In this document: positions 51,209 to 60,418 of the stretch, piece by piece
Position numbering within the stretch: the stretch's first letter is position 1
Layout of the letters: every line of letters begins with the position of its first letter
From: Mariniradius saccharolyticus AK6
GTDB lineage: Bacteria; Bacteroidota; Bacteroidia; Cytophagales; Cyclobacteriaceae
DNA: 64,000 bases
Assembly (NCBI RefSeq): GCF_000330725.2
Contig: NZ_AMZY02000006.1
Location: 1 to 64,000 of the forward strand
Reading direction: 5' to 3'
Program-made: the position numbers and the translations under genes
The notes under the pieces: model-generated
The model's input: only the letters and a program-made list of their open reading frames with translations
What the model was told of the DNA's origin: nothing
The model's database searches: none

Positions 51209-52381
51209 ATGGACCCGCTCAATCTTCCTCCTTTACGAATTGACCTTTTCAGTGTCTTTATTTTTTTGGGCCTGATGCAAGCCATTTATTTGGGGCTGGT
51301 TTATGTGGTCTTCCCCGCAAAAAGGACCCAAAGCTCCGTCCTACAAGGCCTGCTGCTTTGGAGTATGGGTGGTTTTCTCTTGGAGATCTTCCTGATGTAC
51401 TCCGGGCTTATCCCCCATGCCTGGTTTCTCGTGGACTTTTCCGAGCCCTTGGGTTTTTTGATCGGGCCGCTGTTTTATGGGGTGATCCTTTGCCTGACTC
51501 GGGGGACGGTACCGGCAAAGTACTGGATCCATGGGGTACCCTTTTTTGCCTATACCTTGTACATGGTCCCCTTTTGGGCACTGCCGGATGTAGCCAAATA
51601 CAATGCCTGGATAGCCGCCTACCATCCCGATCTTCCACGCTTGGACTATTCATATCCCTATCCGACGGACCCGTTGTTGATCCGGGAATTCATCACTCCG
51701 GTCACGCTTTTTTCCGTGGCCGTCTATGGCTTGCTCTGTCTCCGGGCGGTTTTCGGATTTTTCTCCAGCCAAAACGCCTCGATCTGGAAGCCTGTCACCG
51801 AGGCACAAAAGCGGTTGCGCCTTGTTCCGTTTATTCTGGTGACGGTTTTCATTTTTGTGACCGTGGTGAAAATCTTCAACATGGAGGATACAGGCGACCA
51901 TTGGTACGCTGCCTACATTGCGTTTACGGTTTACCTCACCAGTTTCCTGCATATCCGCAGTTCCAACCTGGAGTATGCGGATCTAAAGATCCCCGAGAAA
52001 TACCAAAGCTCCCGCTTGGATGCGGAGACGCAGCGTGAACTCATCGACAGAGTGAAACAGATTTTGGAGAGGAATCAGCCCTACCTCCATCCCGACTTTT
52101 CATTGCCGAACCTGGCCAAAGAAGCCAAAACGAGTGTACATGTGCTTTCACAAGCCATCAATGAGGGCTTTGGGAAAACTTTTTTTGAACTGACTGCCGA
52201 GTATCGGGTGCGGGAGGCCTGCCGGCTGCTGAAAGGTGAGGAAGGTGCCTACCTGAAAATGGAGGAAATCGCCGAACGGGTAGGCTACAGTTCCAAATCC
52301 TCCTTCAATACGGTATTCAAAAAGCAGGTGGGCATGACGCCTTCCGAATACCGAAAATCGGCCCAAAACGGGATTGTTTAG
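51209..52381 (+). CDS. Membrane-embedded AraC-family regulator
   Basis: 390 aa. Seven predicted membrane helices in residues 1-255, then a cytosolic linker and a C-terminal AraC DNA-binding domain of two HTHs (LPNLAKEAKTSVHVLSQAINEGFGKTF; MEEIAERVGYSSKSSFNTVFKKQVGMTPSEYR). The 7TM-AraC architecture is frequent in Bacteroidota; it may sense a lipid or membrane state. Coupled to the LytTR gene by a 12-nt gap. Confidence 0.9.
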   Translation: MDPLNLPPLRIDLFSVFIFLGLMQAIYLGLVYVVFPAKRTQSSVLQGLLLWSMGGFLLEIFLMYSGLIPHAWFLVDFSEPLGFLIGPLFYGVILCLTRGTVPAKYWIHGVPFFAYTLYMVPFWALPDVAKYNAWIAAYHPDLPRLDYSYPYPTDPLLIREFITPVTLFSVAVYGLLCLRAVFGFFSSQNASIWKPVTEAQKRLRLVPFILVTVFIFVTVVKIFNMEDTGDHWYAAYIAFTVYLTSFLHIRSSNLEYADLKIPEKYQSSRLDAETQRELIDRVKQILERNQPYLHPDFSLPNLAKEAKTSVHVLSQAINEGFGKTFFELTAEYRVREACRLLKGEEGAYLKMEEIAERVGYSSKSSFNTVFKKQVGMTPSEYRKSAQNGIV

Positions 52382-52478
52382 CGTTCGACTTTATCAGATC
52401 GAACGCTGACTTGATAAAATCAGTCGTCGGACGGTCGGGGATTTTGGAGGTTTGTCCCATCAAAACCAAAAAAATCCC

Positions 52479-53663
52479 ATGGAAACACACGCAATTCTCA
52501 GACGACACGACCTGGACTGGCTCCGGTTTTTTGCCATTATCCTTCTCCTCTTTTACCACACGGGCATGTGGTTCAGCACTTGGGGCTGGCATGTCAAGAA
52601 TGAGGAGACCAGCCTAATATTCAACTATTGGATGATCTGGTCCCATGACTGGAGGATGCCGCTGCTGCTATTTATCTCCGGTGCCGGGACCTTTATGGCT
52701 TTGGGCAAGCGGACCAAGACCCAATTTGTCAGGGAGCGCTTCAAGCGGCTGTTTGTCCCCTTGGCATTTGGAATGTTTGTGATTGTACCTCCCCAAATCT
52801 ATTATGAGCGGATTCAGGAGTTTGCCAGTTTCTGGGAGTTTTACCCTACCACCTTTGAATTTGAGCCCTATCCCCAGGGGAACTTCAGTTGGCACCACCT
52901 TTGGTTTATTGCCTATTTGTTGGTCTTTTCGATTTTGATATTGCCGCTGTTGGCATTTTTGCGGAAGCCTGCTTCAATGGAGTTTAGGAACTTGCTGGAG
53001 CGGGTATTTACCCGGCCGGCAACTGCGCTTTTGCTTCCCGCGGGGATGATTTTGCTGAGCCAGTTTTTACTCAGACCCTATTTCCCGGACGAAACGCATG
53101 ATTTTCAGGATTGGGCCTACTTCGTTTTCTACTTTCTGTTCTTTGCCTTTGGATTGATTTTCTACAGCAACCCGAGGCTGTGGGAAAGTCTAGGCAAAAA
53201 CCGCAAAGTCTTTCTCGCGGCGGCCGTCCTGATTTTGATTCCTTTTTACGGAATCTACCTGCATTTTAGGAATGTGTGGAGCCTGCCAATCGGTGCGGAA
53301 AACGTAGAGATTTTCTTCGATGTAACCTCTATTTTCCTGAGTTGGTTTACGGTCTTGGCCATCATCGCCTATGGTCAGTTTAACCTCAACCGGCCACATC
53401 CTGTCCTGAAGCATGTCAATGAAGGGCTGTATCCTTTTTATATCCTGCATCAGACCGTGATCATTGTGATCGGCTATTACATCTGTCAGTGGGATTGGAG
53501 CATTGGGATGAAATATTGGACCATCGCCTTGGGGACTTTGGGAATCTGTCTCGGGATTTATTTCGGACTGATTAGGCCTTTTGACCCCATACGGTATCTA
53601 TTTGGGATGAAGCCGCAGCCTGCAAATCGGGAGCATAAGCCCAAGCCCGTGCTGGTTCCGTAG
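52479..53663 (+). CDS. Acyltransferase-3 family membrane protein
   Basis: 394 aa with ten to eleven membrane helices. N-terminal signature R-HDLDWLRFFAIILLLFYHTGMWFS includes the catalytic-type His; the family (OafA/NolL/OpgC) adds acyl groups to sugars or glucans at the inner membrane. ATG 52479 (METHAIL) is used rather than an upstream TTG. Substrate unknown; neighbouring regulators might control it. Confidence 0.88.
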   Translation: METHAILRRHDLDWLRFFAIILLLFYHTGMWFSTWGWHVKNEETSLIFNYWMIWSHDWRMPLLLFISGAGTFMALGKRTKTQFVRERFKRLFVPLAFGMFVIVPPQIYYERIQEFASFWEFYPTTFEFEPYPQGNFSWHHLWFIAYLLVFSILILPLLAFLRKPASMEFRNLLERVFTRPATALLLPAGMILLSQFLLRPYFPDETHDFQDWAYFVFYFLFFAFGLIFYSNPRLWESLGKNRKVFLAAAVLILIPFYGIYLHFRNVWSLPIGAENVEIFFDVTSIFLSWFTVLAIIAYGQFNLNRPHPVLKHVNEGLYPFYILHQTVIIVIGYYICQWDWSIGMKYWTIALGTLGICLGIYFGLIRPFDPIRYLFGMKPQPANREHKPKPVLVP

Positions 53664-53856
53664 CGGTATTCCACCACCCCCTCACCCAAGAAAGATGATC
53701 TCTGGGAGAGGGGGGAATCGTTCCGAGTTAAAAAATCGGGACAATTCCCTTCAAACTGAAAAATACCTTAAACAGGGTATTTTTTCGTATTCGTAAAATT
53801 AAGTTCTTGCGAGTATTCCCTTTTTCTTTCAACTTGGGGAAACTTCGACCCGATTT

Positions 53857-55818
53857 TTAGACCTCGATGATTCCGCAAGATTTCAAAAAGTTATAGGTTG
53901 AGTCATAGAGTTTTTTCGGTCTAGTCAGGTCTAAATCATCTCCATGGGGAATCAAAATAATTAAACCTTGGCGAGCCCGAGTCAACAAGACCCGATAGGC
54001 ATTTCTTAAATAAGATTTATCTATTTCACTTGCTATATTTTTCCAACTTGTTCCTTCAAAAGTCTGATAATTCCATTCTCCATTTTCGAAGTAAAAATTT
54101 ATATCCCACGCTAGGCAAACATAATCAATTTCAAGCCCTTGTATATCGAACTCGGTAGCGACCAGTTCCAAATAGTATGAAGAACGAACATCAGATGAAT
54201 TGTTTAAAAACCAATCTTCAGCAGTAATTTCGTTTTTTACGTTGATTCCAAGCGGCCTTAATCTTCTTGCTCCTGAGCTACTAACTAATCCTATTCTTTC
54301 AGTTCCTTTTGCACTCTTTCGAAGCCATTCTTTTGCGACATCAAAATTCCTTGTAAGACAAATTGGATACAATGAATTTATCTCCTGTAAAATTGATCTT
54401 GCCTGAGCAGAATCTCCATCAATTAAATGTTGAACGAAACTTGATATTTTTTCTGACCGAAAAGAACGAACCGAAACTGATAAATGAAGTTCGGTTGCGG
54501 AATTTCCGTTTTGTCTGAGCCATCCTTTTAATGTCTCCTCACTCAAATAATTGTTGTCATTAGTTATCAGATTAGAAAAATAAATATGCCAATTCGGGTA
54601 ATGATTTTTTAAAGCAATCATCCATTCAGAAAGGCCCGCCTCGCCTGTATTTATTTCTTGTCCACCTCCCACTAAGCAAATTATTGTACAATAACCTATA
54701 TGTCGGTTCATTACGTCAATTAAAAACTCAGGCTCGGACATATTAAAGTCCATACCTTTGGATTTCATGAATGAGGCGGCTTTTTCCTTTGTCCAAGCCC
54801 TTTGAGCTTCATCAAAAACTACTACTCTCTCATCTGGAGCTTGACTAGAATTAAGATTATCGTCACGAAAATGGTGAATGTTCTGGATAAATGCATTTGC
54901 CTTTATTGCAGATCTTTTTTTGGTTAATTTCTCGCCCCTCTCTTTTGCCTGAAGAACTTCATCTCTAATCAATGCTTCCCTTAAGACATAGACTAAGGGG
55001 CCATTCCCGGAAAGAAAAACCGCATTCTCGTCTTCATGAGCTTTCCTTCTTTCATTCGCAATATTTAATCCAGCCAAAGTTTTACCAGCACCTGGGACGC
55101 CCGTCAAAAAACAAATAGATTTAGAATTGGTCGCTTTAGATTTCTCAATAATTTGATTGATGAATTCAGTCGTTTTTGAAAGGTTTATTGCTCCAGCATC
55201 ACTTCTTGAAATTTCAGAAACCGAGTGTCCTCTATATAGCGCTTGAGATGCTTCTATGATTGTTGGGGTCGGTTTGTAAATCGAGCTTTCCCATAGAGAC
55301 GGGTTAATTTTACCTCCATTGCTAAATGTAAGGACCTGATTAATTACATAATTAAGACTTCTTTGGTTTACTTTCAGTGGTTCAAATAGATTATCATTAA
55401 TCTCAAAATGATTTTCAATTATCTGTGCTTTGGTGGAAACCAAAATCGGAACGATTTTCTCGTGATGACTGCCTTCGTGAAAATTTTGTAAGTCTAAACA
55501 ATAATCCACAGTCTGTTCTATTGCGTGCTTCTGGTATTCAGTTTCTCCGACCTTGAACTCAATGACAAAAATGAAGTCTTTAATTATCAATATATTATCA
55601 ACTCGTTTTCCCATTCTGGGGATAGAGAACTCAAAATAGATTTGACCATTTTCTAAATTCTTTAATTGATTCTTCAGAATTTCAATTTGTCTTATCCAGG
55701 CATTCCTTTGCTGATTTTCGACAGCAAAATTGTGATGCCTCATCAATAGTCCAAGTATCCTGTTAACATCGTCATCAAGGAAACCGGAAAATGAATTTGA
55801 ATAGTAACTCCTTGACAT
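53857..55818 (-). CDS. PD-(D/E)XK nuclease-SF1 helicase fusion (DUF2075 family)
   Basis: 653 aa. Residues 55-130 show a PD-(D/E)XK-type core: D74 in KRVDNILII, then E87-F-K89 in FVIEFKV. An SF1 helicase follows with Walker A GVPGAGKT (240-247), Walker B VVVFDEAQR (332-340), GGGQE (384-388), SVSVRSFRS (447-455), ATEFDIQGLEID (554-565) and YRVLLTRARQG (608-618). The helicase half is annotated DUF2075 in databases. It shares an operon with an XRE regulator (7 nt). Nuclease-helicase fusions of this sort are usual in phage defence or DNA repair; defence is inferred, not shown. Clearly AT-richer than flanking genes. Confidence 0.85.
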   Translation of the reverse strand: MSRSYYSNSFSGFLDDDVNRILGLLMRHHNFAVENQQRNAWIRQIEILKNQLKNLENGQIYFEFSIPRMGKRVDNILIIKDFIFVIEFKVGETEYQKHAIEQTVDYCLDLQNFHEGSHHEKIVPILVSTKAQIIENHFEINDNLFEPLKVNQRSLNYVINQVLTFSNGGKINPSLWESSIYKPTPTIIEASQALYRGHSVSEISRSDAGAINLSKTTEFINQIIEKSKATNSKSICFLTGVPGAGKTLAGLNIANERRKAHEDENAVFLSGNGPLVYVLREALIRDEVLQAKERGEKLTKKRSAIKANAFIQNIHHFRDDNLNSSQAPDERVVVFDEAQRAWTKEKAASFMKSKGMDFNMSEPEFLIDVMNRHIGYCTIICLVGGGQEINTGEAGLSEWMIALKNHYPNWHIYFSNLITNDNNYLSEETLKGWLRQNGNSATELHLSVSVRSFRSEKISSFVQHLIDGDSAQARSILQEINSLYPICLTRNFDVAKEWLRKSAKGTERIGLVSSSGARRLRPLGINVKNEITAEDWFLNNSSDVRSSYYLELVATEFDIQGLEIDYVCLAWDINFYFENGEWNYQTFEGTSWKNIASEIDKSYLRNAYRVLLTRARQGLIILIPHGDDLDLTRPKKLYDSTYNFLKSCGIIEV

Positions 55819-55825
55819 TGAAAAG

Positions 55826-56035
55826 TTATTTTAATTCAAAAAACTCTACCACTGGCGTCTTCAATGCTTCGGCAATTTTGAAAATCGTTTCAATCGATAC
55901 ATTCCTTTTTCCGTTTTCAATATCAGAGATATAGGTCCTGTCCAGTCCAGCCAGATCAGCCAAACTCTCTTGAGACACACCATTCTTTTTCCGGATTTCT
56001 CTGACTTTTTTGCCGTATTCAGCCTTAACGTCCAT
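55826..56035 (-). CDS. XRE-family HTH protein linked to the nuclease-helicase
   Basis: 69 aa, essentially one HTH domain (KVREIRKKNGVSQESLADLAGLDRTYISDIENGKRNVSIETIFKIAEAL split over helices 1-5). It precedes the DUF2075 gene by 7 nt and resembles controller proteins of restriction-modification systems in size and fold, so timing or repression of the nuclease-helicase is likely. Its own promoter should lie in 56036-56100. Confidence 0.9.
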   Translation of the reverse strand: MDVKAEYGKKVREIRKKNGVSQESLADLAGLDRTYISDIENGKRNVSIETIFKIAEALKTPVVEFFELK

Positions 56036-56129
56036 CCTGCAATCTGAAAAAATGTGGCCTATCGTACCACCGACTATAGTCTACAAAAGGTTAAAAACTG
56101 CTTATATTTACATTAAACCAAACTCGACC

Positions 56130-56372
56130 ATGAACAAAATCATCCCCGTCTCCACAGAATACCTGCGCCCTTCGCGGACTATTGAAATCCTGAACTTGGT
56201 GAGGTTTGAAGATTCCAAACTGGTCTACATTTACAATTTTGATGGGAAGTATTTTCGATTTTTTGATTCTCTTGCAGGGATGATTGGCTTTTTCGAGTCA
56301 GGCATAGAGCCTTTATACTCGTTTGATTCGGAGGATGAGTTGGATAATTTTCTTGAAAAGTTAAAAATTTGA
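56130..56372 (+). CDS. Small acidic protein, unknown
   Basis: 80 aa, with a strand-rich first half (LVRFEDSKLVYIYNFDGKYFRFF) and an acidic C-terminus (FDSEDELDNFLEKL). ATG 56130 follows an AT-rich leader. Divergent from the XRE-helicase operon; it might be part of the same island or of the host backbone. No family recognised. Confidence 0.55.
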   Translation: MNKIIPVSTEYLRPSRTIEILNLVRFEDSKLVYIYNFDGKYFRFFDSLAGMIGFFESGIEPLYSFDSEDELDNFLEKLKI

Positions 56373-56628
56373 AAGTCTCCCTCATCGAAAGGGAAATTCC
56401 GAAAAAGCCCACTAACTCCTCACTTGCCTCGATTTCGGTGATTTTGCGGTCGTGTCGTAAGAGAAATTTTCCAGCCTTCGGACCTACGCCATCGTAGCAT
56501 CTTCATGAAGTACCCTCCCGTCCATTTCCCTCCAAAACTTGTAAAAAGCTGGTTTTGGAAATTCGCTGCTTCTTTGCCTGAGATTGTCGTGTCAGAGGTT
56601 CTTTTTCCCAACCAGACCCCATCATTAA
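56373..56628. other. Gene-free interval between the island and the pseudogene
   Basis: 256 bp. A 63-codon minus-strand frame (56420-56611) is open but shows no signal, motif or promoter and I do not call it. The stretch could be scar sequence from the deletion that truncated the hydrolase gene. Confidence 0.4.
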
Positions 56629-56978
56629 CTACCTCGTCCCCTCCAATACCTCGCTGACCAAGGTGACCAAAAATCGTCCCGGTTCCTCGCGCATGGGGAA
56701 ATGCCCGCTGTTTTCAAAGCTGAAATTTGCTTTTTGGGGGCATTCAAGGCTTCGAGGTATTCTTTTGCCGGGCCACAGGGCGTATGCAAGTCATGAACGC
56801 CCATTGTGAAGTAGATTGGTATCTTGAATTGGTAGGGGAAATCGGGGGCATTGCTTTGGGACATGTGGTATGACCGTTGCTTGGTGGCATAGAAGCCGTT
56901 TTCCCCACAGAACTTGGGTACGGTGAATTTGGGTAAGGGATAGGGTTTGGGGATGGCAGTCATTGGCTTTTTAGGCAT
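56629..56978 (-). pseudogene. Truncated, frameshifted alpha/beta-hydrolase pseudogene
   Basis: Corresponds to the C-terminal ~100 residues of the intact hydrolase at 59287-60357. APDFP..F-IP..F-MG-HDLHTP aligns with APDFP..F-IP..MMG-HDLHTP. After a slip near the C5A5 run at about 56735, the homology continues in another frame as SGHFPMREEPGRFLV (compare SGHVPFLEEPGKFLV) to a TAG at 56629-56631. The catalytic Ser region is gone. Its first codon abuts the sulfatase stop. Confidence 0.85.
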
Positions 56979-56979
56979 T

Positions 56980-58872
56980 TTAATTCCTCACTCGAATTTC
57001 TTCCCCACAATTGATGCGGGCTTGGTCCAAAGCCATTCCGATGAACATGGGGTAGCTCCAGGATTTGTACCTGCCCCATACATCACCTGCATATTTAGGA
57101 TATATTTCATCTATGACCAAAGGGATCAGCGGTTGGGCTTTATCTTCCAGTAGTCTTAGGGCAATGGCTGCATGGAGGACGGTGGTTTCCTCTTCCGCTT
57201 GAAGGTATTTCCCCAATGTTTGATAGGCTTTGGGATCTTCCTTGATTTGGATGAGCATTTTGGCACTCTGAATGGCATTGATTGGAGAAGGGTCATCCAA
57301 TATGTTTTCCAGTTCCTGAAGTAACAAGCTGGAATTCAACCCGGCATATTCCAAAGCAATCAAGCCCCAATATCGGACAAGGGGATCCTGATCCTGCATC
57401 CGTTTTAGGGTTGAAGCGCCATCTATCTGCCCTACCAGGTTCATTGCCTCAAGAGTTTTTTCCGGATCAAATTGGGTGTCATCCCTTAAGATTTCATAGA
57501 CGGAACTTCCTTTTGCCCGGAGCATATATTCAGATTCGTTGAGCATTCCGGAATCCCTGTGCTTTACCATCCATTGATCCAGTTCTTTTTGGAATAAACC
57601 GATACGTTCCTGATGCTCAGGTTTCATCGCCAGGTTATTCAATTCATAAGGATCTTCTTCCAGGTCATATAATTCAATGGTCATTTTGGGATGAAAGTAT
57701 TGTTCCATGTGATTAGGCAAGGTCTTTTCATTTCTTGCCCGGTAGATTTCCTCCATGGCCTGTTTGCCTTGGGTGAAGATGATGGCATTTTGAATGTAGG
57801 GAAGTTGGGGAAGATAATGGCGGATATATAAGTATCGCCCATCAGAAACCGACCGCGACATCTCATGACAATCGTCCGCACGGCTTCGGAAGCCAAAATT
57901 GTACTGGTTTTTCACTGCATTTGGGCCAAGAAAATTATTGCCTTCCATATAGGACGAAGGGGCTATGCCCGCCAAGCCCAAGACAGTAGGAGCAAAATCC
58001 ACAAAACCCACCAGATCATCCACCTGTTGGGTTTCCAGATTGGATACCAGGTGTCGGTATTTTTCCGGTACATGAAGGACGAGGGGAATGCGTAAGCCAG
58101 AGTTGGTAAGCCAGCGCTTGTGTCGGGGAAGGCCAAAGCCATGGTCGGAAAATACAAAAATGATGGTATTGTCATACAGCCCGTCGTCCTTAAGCTGTTG
58201 GACAAGCTCCCCTACTCCTTGGTCAAACATGCTGATCAGGTCGTAAGCATGCGCGATGATTTCCCGCATTTTTGGGGTATCGGGAAAATAGGGTGGAATA
58301 GGTGCTTTTGCGGGGTCATGTCTCAGCTTGAGGTCCTTTTTTACCGACTCCGGGTCGTCGTTGTTGGTGGGGCCTTCGTGGGTAATCATAAAATTGACTA
58401 CCGAGAAAAACGGTTGACCTTCTTTCCTGTTTCGCCAATGGGCATCTTTGCTGCTATCATCCCAACGGCCTTCGGCACTGAAGTTATAATCTGTTTTGAC
58501 ATTGTTGGAGGTATAATAGCCATGTTCCCGGAGGATTTCGGGGAGGATTTTCAGGTCATTGGGTAGGGGCACATCGGAACGTAGGTGTTGGGTTCCCAAG
58601 GAAGTGGCATACATGCCGGTAATCAGCGTAGAACGGGCCGGGGCACAGATGGGAGAGTTAGCGCTTGCCCTTGTAAAGATAAAGCCATCCGCTGCCAGCC
58701 CGTCGATATTGGGTGTAGTAGCGTATTCATCACCATAACATCCCCAAGCCGGATCAATGTCCTCGGTGGAGATCCACAGGATGTTGGGCGGGGGGAGATC
58801 TTTTTGGCTTTCAGAATTGCAGGAAAAGAAAATCAGCGCAGATAAAAGAAAAAAAGGAAGTATGGTTCTCAT
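56980..58872 (-). CDS. Sulfatase lipoprotein with C-terminal helical repeats
   Basis: 630 aa, lipobox FFSC (C18). Type I sulfatase: formylglycine motif C76-A-P-A-R80, metal residues in STEDID and FSDHGFGLPRHK. The C-terminal 150 residues resemble HEAT repeats (LVRYWGLIALEYAGL; VLHAAIALRLLED). Likely removes sulfate from algal or animal polysaccharides outside the inner membrane; substrate unknown. Maturation needs an anaerobic sulfatase-maturating enzyme or an FGE encoded elsewhere. Lies downstream of the hydrolase gene on the same strand, with a 414-bp gap. Confidence 0.92.
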   Translation of the reverse strand: MRTILPFFLLSALIFFSCNSESQKDLPPPNILWISTEDIDPAWGCYGDEYATTPNIDGLAADGFIFTRASANSPICAPARSTLITGMYATSLGTQHLRSDVPLPNDLKILPEILREHGYYTSNNVKTDYNFSAEGRWDDSSKDAHWRNRKEGQPFFSVVNFMITHEGPTNNDDPESVKKDLKLRHDPAKAPIPPYFPDTPKMREIIAHAYDLISMFDQGVGELVQQLKDDGLYDNTIIFVFSDHGFGLPRHKRWLTNSGLRIPLVLHVPEKYRHLVSNLETQQVDDLVGFVDFAPTVLGLAGIAPSSYMEGNNFLGPNAVKNQYNFGFRSRADDCHEMSRSVSDGRYLYIRHYLPQLPYIQNAIIFTQGKQAMEEIYRARNEKTLPNHMEQYFHPKMTIELYDLEEDPYELNNLAMKPEHQERIGLFQKELDQWMVKHRDSGMLNESEYMLRAKGSSVYEILRDDTQFDPEKTLEAMNLVGQIDGASTLKRMQDQDPLVRYWGLIALEYAGLNSSLLLQELENILDDPSPINAIQSAKMLIQIKEDPKAYQTLGKYLQAEEETTVLHAAIALRLLEDKAQPLIPLVIDEIYPKYAGDVWGRYKSWSYPMFIGMALDQARINCGEEIRVRN

Positions 58873-59286
58873 GGTGCCTTATCGTTAAAGTCGAAGTACT
58901 TTATGCAAAAACAAGCCTTTATGTTTCGATCCTTATTTGATCGACCGGTTACAATGAATGAATATGCAAATTTTTACTTAACGCCTCAAATGACAACATA
59001 AAATACATTCCTTAGTTTGTCAGGCTTGGAATTTGAAACAGTTTAGGGTGTTTTGGTTCAAATTGTGGGGTCGAAAAAAGACATACAGAAGCCTGATCAT
59101 ACAAAGGATCAGGCATTAATTTATTGTTTAATTGTTCAGATAGGACAGATGGGCTTCCTGACAATTTTTGCATGCTTTGGCACATGCCTGAAGTCCGGTA
59201 ATCAATTCATTACATCACATGGTTATTCTACTATAAGGTAACAAATCCATTTAACTACCTTAAAAAAAATAGCAAATACCATTACA
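58873..59286. other. Gene-free interval with one hairpin
   Basis: 414 bp between sulfatase and hydrolase. A stem GCCTGATC/GATCAGGC (59091-59114, 8-nt loop) is the only clear structure; it may end transcription from the right or attenuate it. No gene seen. The part 59190-59280 is AT-rich and may hold the sulfatase promoter region. Confidence 0.5.
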
Positions 59287-60357
59287 TCAATCAGCAAGGG
59301 GTTTTACCTTATTGACCAGTTCTACCAAGAATTTTCCCGGTTCTTCCAAAAAAGGAACATGCCCACTGAAGTCAAAAGTAATGACCTGCTTATAAGGAGC
59401 AGAGATACTCTCCCAGTATTTTATGGCGGATTCATAGGGTGTATGCAGGTCATGCCTTCCCATCATGAGGATCATGGGTATGTCGAAGCTTTGTGGAAAA
59501 TCAGGAGCCCCTCCATTGGAAAGGATCCTCCGGCTTATCCATGACGTACTTTTGGCGAGGTTGTCAATATCTTCAATCGTATACTCAGGAGATAGCGAAG
59601 GGAGCGCAAACAAAAGTTCAAAATCGGATTTTCCATACCATCCACCATTAAATTTCCTGGACCATTTGCGTACGGCCAATAGCTTGCCAACAGGAGTCTG
59701 TCCAATGGGATTCGGATAGGGCGCCAGGGATTTTAACTCCTCGAGGGCTTCGGCGTTTTGAGCATCTTGGGCCAAGCGGAGCAGGGTTTGGTAAATGACC
59801 GCCTCGGGATTTCCCGGAGCCATTTGCCCTATTCCGATATAGGCATGCAGTTTCTCAGGGATGCGTGCCGCCATGCGGATGCCGATGCCGGCGCCATAGG
59901 AGTAGCCCATCAGGAATATTTTCTCCTGCCCAAAGCGAAGCCTCAGGTGTTCCACAAGTTGATAAGCATCCTGGATGAGGGTCCTGAAATGCAGTTCTGC
60001 GGCGACGGAAGTGGTATCGGTGTTCAGCCAATTTTTACCTGCAGCACGCTGGTCCCATTGCACCACGGTGAAATAGTCTTCCCAAGGCCCCTGAAATGCC
60101 CACGCCGTGGGCATCGTCGGCGAGGCAGGTCCACCGTGAAGGAAAAGTAGAACCGGGTTGTTGCGGTCCTTGCCGCGGATGCTGATCCATTGTTGGCTGC
60201 CGTTGAGGTTGATTTGCTCCAGGGTCTCGATTCCCTTGGGTGTATGGATACGGCGCAGTTCTTGGATCAAGTCCTTTGCCGGGGACATCTCGTCAAGAAC
60301 TTGGGCGAACGCGGTGGAAATTGAAAGAAGAAAGACTATTGGGAAAATTCGAATCAT
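59287..60357 (-). CDS. Secreted proline-iminopeptidase-like alpha/beta hydrolase
   Basis: About 356 aa with a signal peptide (AFAQ-VLDE). HGGPASP supplies the oxyanion loop, GYSYGAG the nucleophile Ser, and SGHVPF the His; DQRAAGKN is typical of the S33 peptidase group. Periplasmic peptidase or esterase. ATG 60366 (MLPM) or 60357 (MIRIF) may start it; I use the latter, directly before the hydrophobic core. The pseudogene at 56629 is a relative. Confidence 0.88.
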   Translation of the reverse strand: MIRIFPIVFLLSISTAFAQVLDEMSPAKDLIQELRRIHTPKGIETLEQINLNGSQQWISIRGKDRNNPVLLFLHGGPASPTMPTAWAFQGPWEDYFTVVQWDQRAAGKNWLNTDTTSVAAELHFRTLIQDAYQLVEHLRLRFGQEKIFLMGYSYGAGIGIRMAARIPEKLHAYIGIGQMAPGNPEAVIYQTLLRLAQDAQNAEALEELKSLAPYPNPIGQTPVGKLLAVRKWSRKFNGGWYGKSDFELLFALPSLSPEYTIEDIDNLAKSTSWISRRILSNGGAPDFPQSFDIPMILMMGRHDLHTPYESAIKYWESISAPYKQVITFDFSGHVPFLEEPGKFLVELVNKVKPLAD

Positions 60358-60418
60358 GGGTAGCATTTTTTCCTAAAATAAAAAAACCTCCGTTTTATCG
60401 AAGGCTTATTTTCAAAGG

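Noticed and set aside
56420-56611. 63-codon frame next to the pseudogene
   Set aside because: No start context, promoter or motif; treated as noncoding scar sequence.
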